Shown one piece after another: positions 35,968-44,868 of a stretch of DNA of 64,000 nucleotides. The position numbers and the translations under genes are program-made. The DNA comes from Streptomyces rimosus (lineage in GTDB: Bacteria; Actinomycetota; Actinomycetes; Streptomycetales; Streptomycetaceae): NCBI RefSeq assembly GCF_008704655.1, contig NZ_CP023688.1, positions 9,179,001 to 9,243,000 on the forward strand, in the 5' to 3' direction. A model generated the notes under the pieces. It saw nothing but the letters and a program-made list of their open reading frames with translations, made no database searches and had not been told where the DNA came from. The number at the start of each line of letters is the position of its first letter. Within the stretch, counting starts at the first letter, position 1.

Positions 35968-37323
35968 TCATCGCTCTGCGCGTACAGCCCCCGCCCCCTC
36001 ACTCCCCAAGCCGCCACCAGGCGCCCCCATACGCCGGGTCGTCGCCCACAGAAGCAGGGCGGCGAGGCTGAACGAGGCCCCGAGGACCGTCACGGCCGGC
36101 CAGCCCGCTGTCGCGTAGGCGAGGGAGGAGCCGAGGGCGCCGAGGCTGCTGCCCGCCGAGTAGAAGACCATGTAGCCGCCGATGATCCTGCTGCCCGCGT
36201 CGGGCCGGACAGCGTGGATCAAGGTCTGGTTGGTGACGTGGACGGCCTGCACGGCGAAGTCCAGCAGGACGGCGCCGATCGCCAGCGCCCACAGTGATTG
36301 CCCGGTCAGAGCGATCGGGAGCCAGGACAGCGCCAGCACGGCGAGTCCGACGCCGGTCGTCCGCTGGGCGAGCCCCCGGTCGTTCCAGCGCCCGGCCACT
36401 CCGGCAGCGACGGCCCCGGCCGCCCCGGCGAGCCCGAACGCGCCGATCGCGGTGTGCGACAGCGACCACGGCGGATTGCTCAGGGGCTGCGCCATGCCGC
36501 TCCACAGCGTGCTGAAGGCCGCGAACACCAGCAGGGCAAGCGCGCCCCGGATCCGTAGCAGCGGATGGCGGGCGAACAGGGTGACCGTCGAGGCCACCAG
36601 CCGCCCGTACGACGCCTTGGGCGCCTTGGCGGACGGCGCGCCCGGGGGCAGACCGTGACGTACCCGAACTCGGGGCAGGGCACGACGTACCAGCAAGGTC
36701 AGTACGGCGATGATGCCCGCGGCCGCCAGGTAGACCGCCCGCCAGCCGGCGAGGTCGGCGAGGGCGCCGGCGGCGGCGCGGGCCAGCAAGATCCCGGTGA
36801 CGATGCCGCCGGTGACCGTACCGACGGCTCGGCCGCGGCGGGCGGGCGGGGTCAGGGCCGCAGCCGCCGCGACCATCGTCTGGGCGACCACGGCGAGCAG
36901 ACCGACCACGGCGAGCGCGCCGAGCAGCGCCGCCACGCCCGGCGCCAGCCCGGCGGCCAGTAGCGCGAGTGCCAGCAGCCCGAGCTGACCGGTGATCAGT
37001 CGCCGGTGGTCGAGCAGGTCGCCGAGCGGTACGAGCGTCAACAGGCCGATGGCGTATCCGAGCTGCGTCACGGTGACGATCGCGCCGAGCAGCCCGGAGC
37101 CGAGCGCGAACCGCTCGCCGAGGGTCACCAGCAGGGGCTGGGCGAAGTAGACGGTGGCGACGGAGCTGCCGCAGGCGAGGGCGAGCAGGGGTACGAGCCG
37201 GGTGGGCGGAGGCGCGTCCGACGGTAATGCCGTGGCCTGGGCCTCGGAACTGCCAGCCGTGCTAAGCCCATTGCCATCGGTTCCGCTGGGGCCGCTGCCC
37301 GCGCCGGAGCACTGGATCGCCAT
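35968..37323 (-). CDS. MFS transporter
   Basis: A 451-residue protein with about 12 hydrophobic segments typical of the major facilitator superfamily. The central LPLGDLLDHRR-like loop (VPLGDLLDHRRLI, about residue 105) is the MFS signature between helices 2 and 3. AGAGG-type RBS (AGAGGTG) precedes the ATG at 37323. The substrate is unknown, but the divergent HxlR regulator and shared operator suggest a drug or metabolite export role. Confidence 0.9.
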   Translation of the reverse strand: MAIQCSGAGSGPSGTDGNGLSTAGSSEAQATALPSDAPPPTRLVPLLALACGSSVATVYFAQPLLVTLGERFALGSGLLGAIVTVTQLGYAIGLLTLVPLGDLLDHRRLITGQLGLLALALLAAGLAPGVAALLGALAVVGLLAVVAQTMVAAAAALTPPARRGRAVGTVTGGIVTGILLARAAAGALADLAGWRAVYLAAAGIIAVLTLLVRRALPRVRVRHGLPPGAPSAKAPKASYGRLVASTVTLFARHPLLRIRGALALLVFAAFSTLWSGMAQPLSNPPWSLSHTAIGAFGLAGAAGAVAAGVAGRWNDRGLAQRTTGVGLAVLALSWLPIALTGQSLWALAIGAVLLDFAVQAVHVTNQTLIHAVRPDAGSRIIGGYMVFYSAGSSLGALGSSLAYATAGWPAVTVLGASFSLAALLLWATTRRMGAPGGGLGSEGAGAVRAER

Positions 37324-37368
37324 ATCGACACACCTCTCGCTCGTACCGTTCGTTCCGTCCACGCGCAC

Positions 37369-37423
37369 GGTTGCAACTTGCTACCGGCGTGACAGTAGCC
37401 GTGCGGGGTAGCATGTTGCAACC
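37369..37423. promoter_or_regulatory. Large inverted repeat between MFS and HxlR genes
   Basis: A 17-bp arm, GGTTGCAACTTGCTACC (37369-37385), and its near-perfect inverse GGTAGCATGTTGCAACC (37407-37423, one mismatch) flank a 21-bp spacer. Each arm contains the self-complementary core GTTGCAAC. It fills the intergenic region of the divergent mfs and hxlR genes and is the expected HxlR-dimer operator. Confidence 0.8.
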
Positions 37424-37514
37424 AGTCTTGGAGGTCCGCGAAGTTGATCCCCGAAGAGGGCCGGGGAAGGGCCGGGACATTGGAAGAGAGAATGGGAAGA
37501 GGGAGGAGCCGCGC

Positions 37515-37979
37515 ATGGTCGCCCGCACGCGTTTCGACACCGATCCGTGCCCTGTCGCCCGGTCGGTGAACGCCATTGGCGATTGGTGGTCGCTATTGAT
37601 CGTGCGGGACGCCTTCGACGGCAGCCGCCGCTTCGGCGAGTTCCAGCGCAGCCTCGGCATCGCCAAGAACATCCTGGCGGCACGGCTGCGCGCGCTGGAG
37701 AAGGCCGGGGTGCTGCGCGGCGTACCCGCACCGGACGGCGGGTCCCATCGCGAGTACGTCCTCACCGACAAGGGCCGCGCCTTGTTCCCGGTGATCGTCG
37801 CCCTGCGCCAGTGGGGCGAGGACCAGTGCTTCACTCCCGACGAGGACCACTCCCGCCTCCTGGACAGCCGGACCAACAGCCCGCTGCGCCGTCTACAGAT
37901 CCGGGCGGCGGACGGACGGCTCGTAGAGCCGGAGGACACGGTCGTGGAGAAGGTGCGGGAGCCGGAGAGCGCTGAGTAG
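37515..37979 (+). CDS. HxlR-family transcriptional regulator
   Basis: A 154-residue winged-helix regulator. The HxlR signature CPVARSVNAIGDWWSLLIVRDAF at residues 10-32 places a conserved redox- or aldehyde-sensing Cys at about residue 10. The HTH and wing are in the next 70 residues (FGEFQRSLGIAKNILAARL). GGGAGGAG lies before the ATG. It is divergent from the MFS gene and likely controls it and itself through the intervening inverted repeat. Confidence 0.88.
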   Translation: MVARTRFDTDPCPVARSVNAIGDWWSLLIVRDAFDGSRRFGEFQRSLGIAKNILAARLRALEKAGVLRGVPAPDGGSHREYVLTDKGRALFPVIVALRQWGEDQCFTPDEDHSRLLDSRTNSPLRRLQIRAADGRLVEPEDTVVEKVREPESAE

Positions 37980-38055
37980 CAGACCTCGACGGGGCCCGGA
38001 GCCGGGAGGCGAGCCTGAGCGCCCGAGCTGCGCTGCGAAGCGGTCCGCTGGGTGG

Positions 38056-38427
38056 GTGACGGGCCGTTTCCGGGCGTCGTCCATCGCCTTGGCGTACTGG
38101 CTGTTCTCCGCCGGGGTCCCCTCCACCAGCGCGGCGACCGTGGGCACTCTCAGCCTTGCCGAACCTCTCGCGGCATCCATCCTCGGCGTCTTCGTCCTGC
38201 ACGAGCACCTCACTCCCAACGCCCTCCTCGGCAGCTTGCTGCTCATGGGCGGACTGGCCGCGGCCTGCCTATCCGTCGCCCGCACGCGGTCCGCGGCGGA
38301 ACCCAGGGACCCTCAACTGGCACTGGCCTTGGAGGCCATCAGTACGGCCAGTACGGCTGGTGCAGCCGGCGCAGCGGACGGTACGGGACATATCGGTGAG
38401 GCCGATCATGGTCAGCTGACGAGCTGA
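38056..38427 (+). pseudogene. C-terminal fragment of an EamA/DMT-family transporter
   Basis: The ORF SSIALAYWLFSAGVPSTSAA and then GTLSLAEPLAASILGVFVLHEHL is the conserved last third of a drug/metabolite transporter of the EamA type. Nothing upstream encodes the missing N-terminal eight or so helices. Remaining protein would be about 123 residues and probably non-functional. No full-length partner is in the window. Confidence 0.75.
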
Positions 38428-38707
38428 TCCACTCCGTAACCGGTGGGGCCTGCTGATCGATCAGCTGGGCAGCTCATACGGCGTACGGCAAGCGCCTGGC
38501 CCGCATCGGCGGCCACCCGCCACCCGCCGCAACGCAGCCGCCCGTAGCGTTCAACAGATACGGTCAGCCATCTCTCGTATCGCCACAAGAGCACCGCGAG
38601 TAGCCCTTCGTACCGACAGTTGGCCCGTTTGCTTCTATCACATGGCAGCATGCAGTTGGTGAGATCGGCTGTCCGCTTCAGGACACCGACATAAAGGAGT
38701 ACCTTCC
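38428..38707. other. Intergenic region before the SMase D-like gene
   Basis: A 280-bp stretch without a supported gene. It contains a perfect 14-bp palindrome, GCTGATCGATCAGC (38452-38465), of unknown meaning, and the ribosome site AAGGAG (38694-38699) of the next gene. Confidence 0.4.
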
Positions 38708-39697
38708 TTGACCACTCACCTTCACCATGTCGCCGGCCCGCGGAGGGTACTGGCACTGTTGACGGCCCTGTGCGGGATCATCGGTGTCACCGCGCTCGGT
38801 ACCACCCCGGCGGCAGCAGCCGACCAGCGCCACGCGATCTACGCCATCGCGCACCGGGTCGACACCCTGGATGGCGTGGACGCCGCGCTCAACCACGGCG
38901 CCAACGGCATCGAGATCGACGTCTGTGCCTGGTGGAACCCGAACGAATGGCGCGCCTATCACGACTGCTCCTCGGCCGGTGAGAACCGGCGGGGCCCCAG
39001 CTTCGACAGCATGATCGACCGCATCCTCGCCAACGCCAACGCGGGGCGCCGGCTGTCGCTGGTCTGGCTCGACATCAAGGACCCGAACTACTGCGGAGAA
39101 GCGCCGAACCGTACGTGCAGCGTCGCCGGACTGCGCGACAAGGCGCAGCGGCTGACGGCCGCCGGGATCCAGGTCCTCTACGGCTTCTTCGAGTACCACG
39201 GCGGCAACACGCCCGACGTCGGCGGCCGGGGCTGGCAGAGCCTGGCGGGCAAGCTCGGCAAGCTGGAGGGCATCACCACGACCGGTTCCCGCGACGCGGT
39301 GCGCAGCGCCTACGACCGGTTCGGTTCCGGGTTCCCGAACGGCCGCCGGGTGATGGACTACGGGGACAACAAGATCTCCAACGGGTTCGGCAACTGCACG
39401 GAAGCCAGCTGGAACACGTGCGCGGAACTGAAGAAGGGCGCCGCGGACCGTGCCGCCGGCCAGCTCGCGGCCACGCTGTCCTGGACGACCACCTACAACG
39501 ATCCGTGGTACGTCGACAAGCTGCTGGGCGACGCGCGTGTGGACGGCATCATCGCGGGTTACGCCAACTCCACCGGAGAGCGCGAGTACGACAACAGCTG
39601 GCAGTGCGCCAACGCCATCAACGCCATCCGCGACTGGGTGAACCGTCACGGCACCACCCATCGCATGGCCAACAGCGGTGACCGTCTGTTCAAGTAG
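38708..39697 (+). CDS. Secreted sphingomyelinase D / phospholipase D-like protein
   Basis: A 329-residue exported protein. TTG at 38708 follows AAGGAG by 8 nt. The signal peptide covers about 1-38 (AAA-ADQ). The mature part has the catalytic arrangement of the SicTox/GDPD-like phospholipases D: IYAIAHRVDT (His) and GANGIEIDVCAWWNPNEWRA with a following YHDC (Glu, Asp, second His). Corynebacterial PLD and recluse-spider toxins share this fold. It probably cleaves phospholipid head groups outside the cell. It ends at a strong terminator. Confidence 0.85.
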   Translation: MTTHLHHVAGPRRVLALLTALCGIIGVTALGTTPAAAADQRHAIYAIAHRVDTLDGVDAALNHGANGIEIDVCAWWNPNEWRAYHDCSSAGENRRGPSFDSMIDRILANANAGRRLSLVWLDIKDPNYCGEAPNRTCSVAGLRDKAQRLTAAGIQVLYGFFEYHGGNTPDVGGRGWQSLAGKLGKLEGITTTGSRDAVRSAYDRFGSGFPNGRRVMDYGDNKISNGFGNCTEASWNTCAELKKGAADRAAGQLAATLSWTTTYNDPWYVDKLLGDARVDGIIAGYANSTGEREYDNSWQCANAINAIRDWVNRHGTTHRMANSGDRLFK

Positions 39698-39740
39698 TGA
39701 ATAGGGGCGGGCCGGGGGCGTACCACCTCCGCGCCCTCTC

Positions 39741-39774
39741 AAGCCGTCGGCCGGGGGACCGGCCGACGGCTTTT
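39741..39774 (+). terminator. Rho-independent terminator after the SMase D-like gene
   Basis: AAGCCGTCGGCC (39741-39752) and GGCCGACGGCTT (39761-39772) form a 12-bp stem with an 8-nt loop, followed by TT. The T-run TTTT overlaps the stem end. It also lies at the 3' end of the minus-strand LPMO gene. Confidence 0.88.
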
Positions 39775-39860
39775 CCTTGCGACGGCCTGGCTCGGCGCGA
39801 CCCTCCGGGCCGGCCTGGCCGTCGGACCGGCCTGGCCTCCCGGCCGGACAGGTCAGCCAG

Positions 39861-40379
39861 TCAGCCGCGTACGTTCACATCGATGCAGGCGTAGAACGCG
39901 TTGTCGGTGTCGGCGATGTTCCAGACCGCCAGAACCTTCTGCCTGCCCCGGACGGAGCCGAAGTTCACGCGGTGCTTGACGAACTGGGGTGGCTGCGCGC
40001 CGCCCTGGTCGAACTCGGCCACCTTCTGGTTGCCGACGAAGTACTGCCAGGTACTCGTGCTGTGCTGCGCGGTCAGCTGCCAGGTGAACGTCTCCGATGC
40101 GTTGACGTCATGCACCTGCCAGCCCTTCCTGTCGTCATCGAGGTCGGCGAACTGCGCGTTGCCGCCGCTGCAGTTCTTCAGACCCTTGGGCCCCTCGACG
40201 GCATCCGGTTCCCACTTGATGGGGCCGCATGCGACGGTTCCCGCGAAGCACTGGTCCTGTCGGCTGGCGGGCGAGGTGACCCAGCCGTGGGCGTCGGCCG
40301 TGTCGGCCGGCAGGCTCACGGCGATGAGCGGCGCGACGCCCACGGCGATGACGGTGGTCAGCTTCCTCTTCGGGTGCAT
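39861..40379 (-). CDS. AA10 lytic polysaccharide monooxygenase (chitin/cellulose-active)
   Basis: A 172-residue exported copper enzyme. The signal peptide is 1-30, cut directly before His31 (ADA-HGWVTSPASR), which with an internal His (LTAQHSTSTWQYF) forms the histidine brace. Two disulfides are likely (CFAGTVAC and CSGG). It oxidatively cleaves crystalline chitin or cellulose. GGGAGGAG precedes the ATG. A dre-like site is located about 160 bp upstream, matching the chitinase gene's motif, so the two enzymes may be induced together. Confidence 0.92.
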   Translation of the reverse strand: MHPKRKLTTVIAVGVAPLIAVSLPADTADAHGWVTSPASRQDQCFAGTVACGPIKWEPDAVEGPKGLKNCSGGNAQFADLDDDRKGWQVHDVNASETFTWQLTAQHSTSTWQYFVGNQKVAEFDQGGAQPPQFVKHRVNFGSVRGRQKVLAVWNIADTDNAFYACIDVNVRG

Positions 40380-40536
40380 GCCAACTCCTCCCGGTGGGCC
40401 GCCGCGTAGGGATGGAGCCGGTTGCCACAAGCGCCGGGTGCGGTCGGCGGCGGCCGTTGTCGAGTCGCGGTGCGGGGCGGACGCGGAGGCCGATGTGCGC
40501 TCGGGAAGGGATCGGCGACTCGGACTCCCAACCGCC

Positions 40537-40552
40537 ATTAGTCCAGACCATA
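40537..40552. promoter_or_regulatory. DasR (dre)-like motif upstream of the LPMO gene
   Basis: ATTAGTCCAGACCATA matches the dre consensus at about 11 of 16 positions, including GTC and AGACCA. It shares GTCCAGACC with the site before the chitinase gene at 17144. The motif is about 160 bp from the LPMO start. Confidence 0.5.
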
Positions 40553-40647
40553 GCGAATGACCGTACGCGGTCAAACGGGAGTGCTGCGGCCCCCGCCGCC
40601 AAGCCCTACCCGAGCCCTCCGGCGTCTCCCCGGCACCGCGCAGCCGC

Positions 40648-40962
40648 TTACACCCACGCGTAACCGTAGGTGCGGACGGAGGAGGCGACACTGCTGCAGT
40701 ACGCGTAGGACCACTTGCGGTTGTTCTTCCGCGCGCCGTACACGGTGGAGCCGTTCTTGCACTTGGCCCACGCGTAATACTTCCGCGAGGTGTTGCACGA
40801 GACTCCGGCGGTGACCCCGTCCGTCCAGGTCTGACACGTGGCCTTCGCCTGATAGGACGCCGTCGGGGCCGCAGGCGCGGCGGAGGCCGGAGCCGCGGTG
40901 GCGCCGCCGGCGATGAGTGCGGCCGTCGCCGCGATGACAGGCATGGCAATCTTCAGTCGCAT
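40648..40962 (-). CDS. Small secreted cysteine-containing protein
   Basis: A 104-residue exported protein. The signal peptide covers residues 1-28 (ASA-AP). The mature part has four Cys (ATCQTWTDG, VSCNTS, AKCKNG, AYCSS), probably two disulfides, and a Tyr/Trp-rich body (KYYAWAK, KWSYAY). GGGGGAAA precedes the ATG at 40962. No family is recognised. It could be a small extracellular binding protein. Confidence 0.72.
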   Translation of the reverse strand: MRLKIAMPVIAATAALIAGGATAAPASAAPAAPTASYQAKATCQTWTDGVTAGVSCNTSRKYYAWAKCKNGSTVYGARKNNRKWSYAYCSSVASSVRTYGYAWV

Positions 40963-41288
40963 GTTTCCCCCTGCTGTGATCAGCGGACTTCTGTCCGGCA
41001 TGGCGGTATTCAACTCGCGCCGGGAGGGTGAGCACGTCAATCAAGGGGTGGAAATTGGTGGTCAACCACGGCAGCAGAACGGGTGGGCGTCAAACCTCCG
41101 CGGTACTGCCGCGCTCGGAGAGCCTCTCCTGATCGGAGATCGCCACCTTGAGATGAAAACGCGATTCCGTTTGCAAACTTTGTCACAGCACCTGGATCTC
41201 ACCGCTCGGGCTATCCGATGGTGTCGGCCGCAACAAACAAACAACGCAGGAGGAACACCGACGACAAAGGAGGAACAGGAAGGAGAGC

Positions 41289-41576
41289 CTGACGCACCGC
41301 GAGGTCGCCGAGATGGTCTCGGGGCTCATCGAAGCGGGTGTCATCAACGGAGGAGTGACCCTCGGGCAGCTGGCGGAGGTGCAGGAGGCGGCTCTGTCGG
41401 GCGGGCCCGAGGACCCGAACCTCCACATCCTGTGCTGCAACGAGTACGGTCTCGTGACCGAGGGGAACCCGCAGCAGCCCGCGGACGCTTCCGACGCGGT
41501 GGCGGAGAGCGTGCGGAGCGACCTTGCCCAGCCAGGGTCAGGTGCTCGCCGGTTCGCCGGCGGGCACCGTCGCTGA
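41289..41576 (+). CDS. Small hypothetical ORF next to the transposon remnant
   Basis: A reading frame of about 95 residues (THREVAEMVSGLIEAGVING then HILCCNEYGLVTEGNP). It has good codon usage but no convincing start: AAGGAGGA and AAGGAGAG repeats lie just before a CTG at 41289, and the first ATG is at 41313. A related frame resumes at about 41524 (LPSQGQVLAGSPAGTVADGR), so it may be one gene broken by a frameshift near 41520. No family is recognised. Confidence 0.35.
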   Translation: MTHREVAEMVSGLIEAGVINGGVTLGQLAEVQEAALSGGPEDPNLHILCCNEYGLVTEGNPQQPADASDAVAESVRSDLAQPGSGARRFAGGHRR

Positions 41577-41772
41577 CGGCAGGTACCTCAGCGACCGGAT
41601 ATGCGAAATCCTCGATTTCGCCGTACGCCATGTACCGCGGCTTGCTTCCTATGAGAAGCGCTGGAAGGGAAAGCAGGACCCCGTGGTTCCGATGAAAGAT
41701 CGTGGTCGAGGCGGCGCTTCTCGTCGGCGAAATGCCTCCGGGCCTGCGCCGGGGCTGGCTACGGTCCGACTC

Positions 41773-43281
41773 GTGCCGGTGGGATTCTGAGCGATGAACA
41801 AGCTGAGGCGCACGGGACGTTCGCCGAGGAGCCGACGAGGCCCGAGCTGGAGCGGTTCTTTTTCCTGGACGACGTGGGCCGGGACTTGGCCGCTCTGTGG
41901 CGGACGAAGCGACACCAGCTCGGCTTCGCGCTGCAGATGTGCACGGTGCGGTACGTCGGCCTCTTCTTGGAGGACCCGCTCGCGGCGCCGTGGCCGGTGG
42001 TCAAGCAGCTGGCTGCGCAGCTTGGCCTCAAGGACCCGTCGGCGGTCAGGCGGTACACCGAACGGCGTCGGACGCTGTACGACCACGCGTGGGAGATCCG
42101 AGACGCCTACGATTCCGCCCTTCCGAGGGCGCCGAGTGGGGCAGGCTGTTCCGTACGTTCCTGCACGGGCGGGCGTGGACGCACGCCGAGGGCCCGAAGG
42201 CGTTGTTCGATCACGCGGTGGGATGGCTGCGCCGCACCGGGTGCTGCTGCCGGGGATGAGCGTGCTGGCCCGGCAGGTGTTGGAAGTGCTGAAGGTCGCG
42301 GACAAGCGGCTGTACGCCACCGTCGCGGGGGCCGCACGCCGTGCGGGCCTGGTGCTGCCCAGTGACCTGGTGGCGACGCTGAAGACGCCGGAGAGCTCCC
42401 GGTTCTCGGAGCTGGAGCGGCTGCGCCGGCCGCCGACGGGGTCGTCGTTCGCCCGCCCGCTGGAGTGAGTGGACGAGATCGGCGCGTACCGTCTGGGGCG
42501 CCGGGCTGCTCGTCTCGGTGGACAGGCTGGGGTTCGTCGTTCCCGTCCGCACCGTCAGCGCGGCGCCGTGCCGAAGTACTTCGGTTCAAGCGCGGCATCA
42601 CCTGGCTCAACGCCGTAAACGACCAGGTCGCGGGCATCGGGCAGATGGACGTGCCCGGCATCCCGCGCGTCTTCCTGCACATCCTGGACGCGCTGCGAAC
42701 CTGGGCGGCGGGGCGAAGTCGGAGGTGGTGGCCACCGACAACGCCTCGTACTCCGACAGGGTGTTCGGCCTGTTCAAGATCCTCGGATACAACTTCAGCC
42801 TCAGGTTCCGCGACTTGGACGACAGCGGTTCTGGCGGGTCACGATGCCCGGCGTTGAGAAGGGCAGTCACGGCCCCCCGGCGGACCGGGCACGCAACCGC
42901 GTGAATTTGAACAAGGCGATCACGCACTGGCCGGACATGCTGAAGGTCGCCGGTTCCCTGGTCACCAACCAGGTCCGCGCCCACGACCTGCTGCGCATGT
43001 TCGGACGCGACAGTCGCCTGACCCCGCTGGGCGCCGCGTTCGCGGGGTACGGGCGGATCGCCAAGACCGAACACCTGGCCCGGGACGTACGCCACGGCAA
43101 GCGCGGCACCTTCCACCAGGCCTACCGGAACGAGACGGAGGACCAGCTAGGCGCGCTCGGCCTGGCCCTCAACACCATCGTGCTGTGGACCACGAAGTAC
43201 ATCGACGCCGCCATCACCCTGCGCCCGCTGCGCGCCCCCGACGCCCCAAAACTGGACGAAGACGACGACGGGCAGGAGTGA
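41773..43281 (+). mobile_element. Decayed Tn3-family transposase gene
   Basis: Multiple-frame remnants of a Tn3 (DDE, about 1000-residue) transposase. From the GTG at 41773, VPVGF and then, after a missing C, LSDEQAEAHGTFAEEPTRPE leads into LERFFFLDDVGRDL and HQLGFALQMCTVRYVG (the DUF4158 N-terminal part). Frameshifts near 42120 and 42235 follow. An internal deletion removes about 430 residues between SELERLRRPPT (about 42420) and VSVDRLGFVVPVRT (about 42515). The DDE region RGITWLNAVNDQVAGIGQM, VATDNASYSDRVFGLF and VNLNKAITHWPDMLKVAGSL is then recognisable in shifting frames. The product is inactive. Confidence 0.9.
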
Positions 43282-43300
43282 GCATCAGGAGCTGATCGGA

Positions 43301-44026
43301 TCAATCCGTGACGGGCAGGCACTCGGCGAGCAGGGCGACGATGTCGCGCCAGGCCCGCTGCGCATGCTGTGGGTGGTAGCCGACGCCGGGGCGCACGGTG
43401 TGGTCGACCGATGGGTGGTGGAAGGCGTGAAGGGCTCCTCCGTAGACCACAAGGCGCCAGTCGACGCCCGCGGCCTGCATCTCTGCGGTGAACGCCTCCC
43501 GTTGCGCGGGCGGCATGATCGGGTCTTCCGACCCGACCCCGGCCCAAACCGGGCAGCGAATGCGTGCCGCCTCACCCGGTCGGCCCGTGGTCAGTGCGTT
43601 GACTGTCCCGATCGCGCGCAGGTCGACGCCATCGCGACCGAGTTCCAGCGCGACTGCGCCCCCGGTGCCGTAGCCGACGGCGGCGATCCGGTCGGGGTCG
43701 GCCCGCGGTTCGGCGCGCAACACGTCGAGCGCCGCGTGGCCGATACCCCGCATCCGGTCGGGGTCGGCGAGCAGCGGCATGCATCGGGCCAACATTTCCT
43801 CTGGGTCTTCCAAATAGCGTCCGCCGTGGAGGTCGAAGGCCAGCGCCACGTATCCCAGCTCCGCCAGGGCATCGGCCCGGCGGCGCTCGACGTCGCTGAG
43901 CCCCGTCCCCTCGGGTCCGAGCAGGACTGCGGGCCGGCGCTCTGCACCGGCCGGGAGCGCGAGGTATCCGATCATCGTCAGGTTGTCGGCCGGGTATTCG
44001 ACCGTACGGGTTGTTACCGTCGTCAT
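43301..44026 (-). CDS. Dienelactone-hydrolase-family protein with altered nucleophile
   Basis: A 241-residue alpha/beta hydrolase of the dienelactone hydrolase group. PAVLLGPEGTGLSDVERR leads to the nucleophile elbow AAVGYGTGGAVAL, where the catalytic Cys/Ser position is Gly. The His is in YGGALHAFHHP. The loss of the nucleophile suggests a binding or regulatory role, or a non-canonical reaction. It sits between the transposase and recombinase remnants and might be cargo of the former transposon. Confidence 0.82.
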   Translation of the reverse strand: MTTVTTRTVEYPADNLTMIGYLALPAGAERRPAVLLGPEGTGLSDVERRRADALAELGYVALAFDLHGGRYLEDPEEMLARCMPLLADPDRMRGIGHAALDVLRAEPRADPDRIAAVGYGTGGAVALELGRDGVDLRAIGTVNALTTGRPGEAARIRCPVWAGVGSEDPIMPPAQREAFTAEMQAAGVDWRLVVYGGALHAFHHPSVDHTVRPGVGYHPQHAQRAWRDIVALLAECLPVTD

Positions 44027-44125
44027 GCGACTGGACGGTAATGACCGTTGCGCCTGCTCGGGGTGGTGTTCACGGATGGCAGACAGCGGCCTGTCCCGAC
44101 GACATCACCGGACGCGTCGTCCGCC

Positions 44126-44151
44126 TGTCGTCAAGCGATCGTTTGACGACA
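44126..44151. repeat. 26-bp near-perfect palindrome, candidate resolution site
   Basis: Arms TGTCGTCAA and TTGACGACA are perfectly inverted around a CGATCG core; only one internal pair is mismatched. It lies 37 bp before the recombinase remnant at 44188, as expected for a res/crossover site of a Tn3-family element. Confidence 0.6.
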
Positions 44152-44187
44152 GATAGGGCCCGATCCTCCGTACGGAAGGGCCCCTCG

Positions 44188-44868
44188 GTGGCGAATCTGG
44201 TGCACAAGCGGGTTTCGACGGAACAGCAGTCGACCGCCTGCCAGGACCTCGTCCTGGCGAGGCCGAATCGAGGACCCGGCCGTCTTCGAGGAGGACAGCG
44301 GCACCTCCAGCCGCCTCCCCCCCCAGCGGCCGAAGTTCGGCGAGCTGCTGGCGTACGCGCGGCCGGGCGACACAGTGCGCATCCCTGGGATGTTCCGCCT
44401 CGTGCGCAGCACCGGCCACATCCTCGACGTGTTCGACGTCCTCCACCGCTACCGCCTCGCGCTGCGCATCCACGACGGCGCGTTCTCCGCGATGGACCTC
44501 ACCGTCCGCCCCCCCTGCGCACCGGAGAACTGCTGTCCACCGTGAGGTTCATGGTGCAGACCCTCGCCGCCGCCGGCGAACTCCAGCGTGACCTGACGTA
44601 CGACGGACTCCGAGCCGCCGAGGCCAAGGGCAACAAGGGCGGTCGCCGCCCCGCCGTGGCGGCTGACAAGACCGACGACGTGCGCACCGTGTACGTGAAA
44701 GGCCGCTCCGCCGCCCCGCCCGCGACCACGGCGTCAGCCGCGGCGCCTCCGCACCGCCGTCCTCCTGCCCGACCACACCACCATCGAGGAGCACGCCCCC
44801 GCCCCGGAATTGCCGGTCACCCTCGACACACCGGGCAAAAGTCGCCGACTTGCTCAAGCAAGACCCGC
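44188..44868 (+). pseudogene. Decayed site-specific recombinase (resolvase-like) gene of the Tn3 element
   Basis: GTG at 44188 begins VANLVHKRVSTEQQSTACQD. After a frameshift near 44270 the sense continues as VFEEDSGTSSRLPPQRPKFG and GDTVRIPGMFRLVRSTGHIL, then returns to the first frame (RTGELLSTVRFMVQTLAAAG, LRAAEAKGNKGGRRPAVAAD). These are serine recombinase segments including the conserved LVHKRVST catalytic-Ser region and the RRPA helix. The C terminus is scrambled. The product is inactive. Confidence 0.85.

Noticed and set aside
38452..38465. Palindrome GCTGATCGATCAGC as a defined operator
   Set aside because: It is isolated, far from a start codon and not repeated; no regulator can be assigned.
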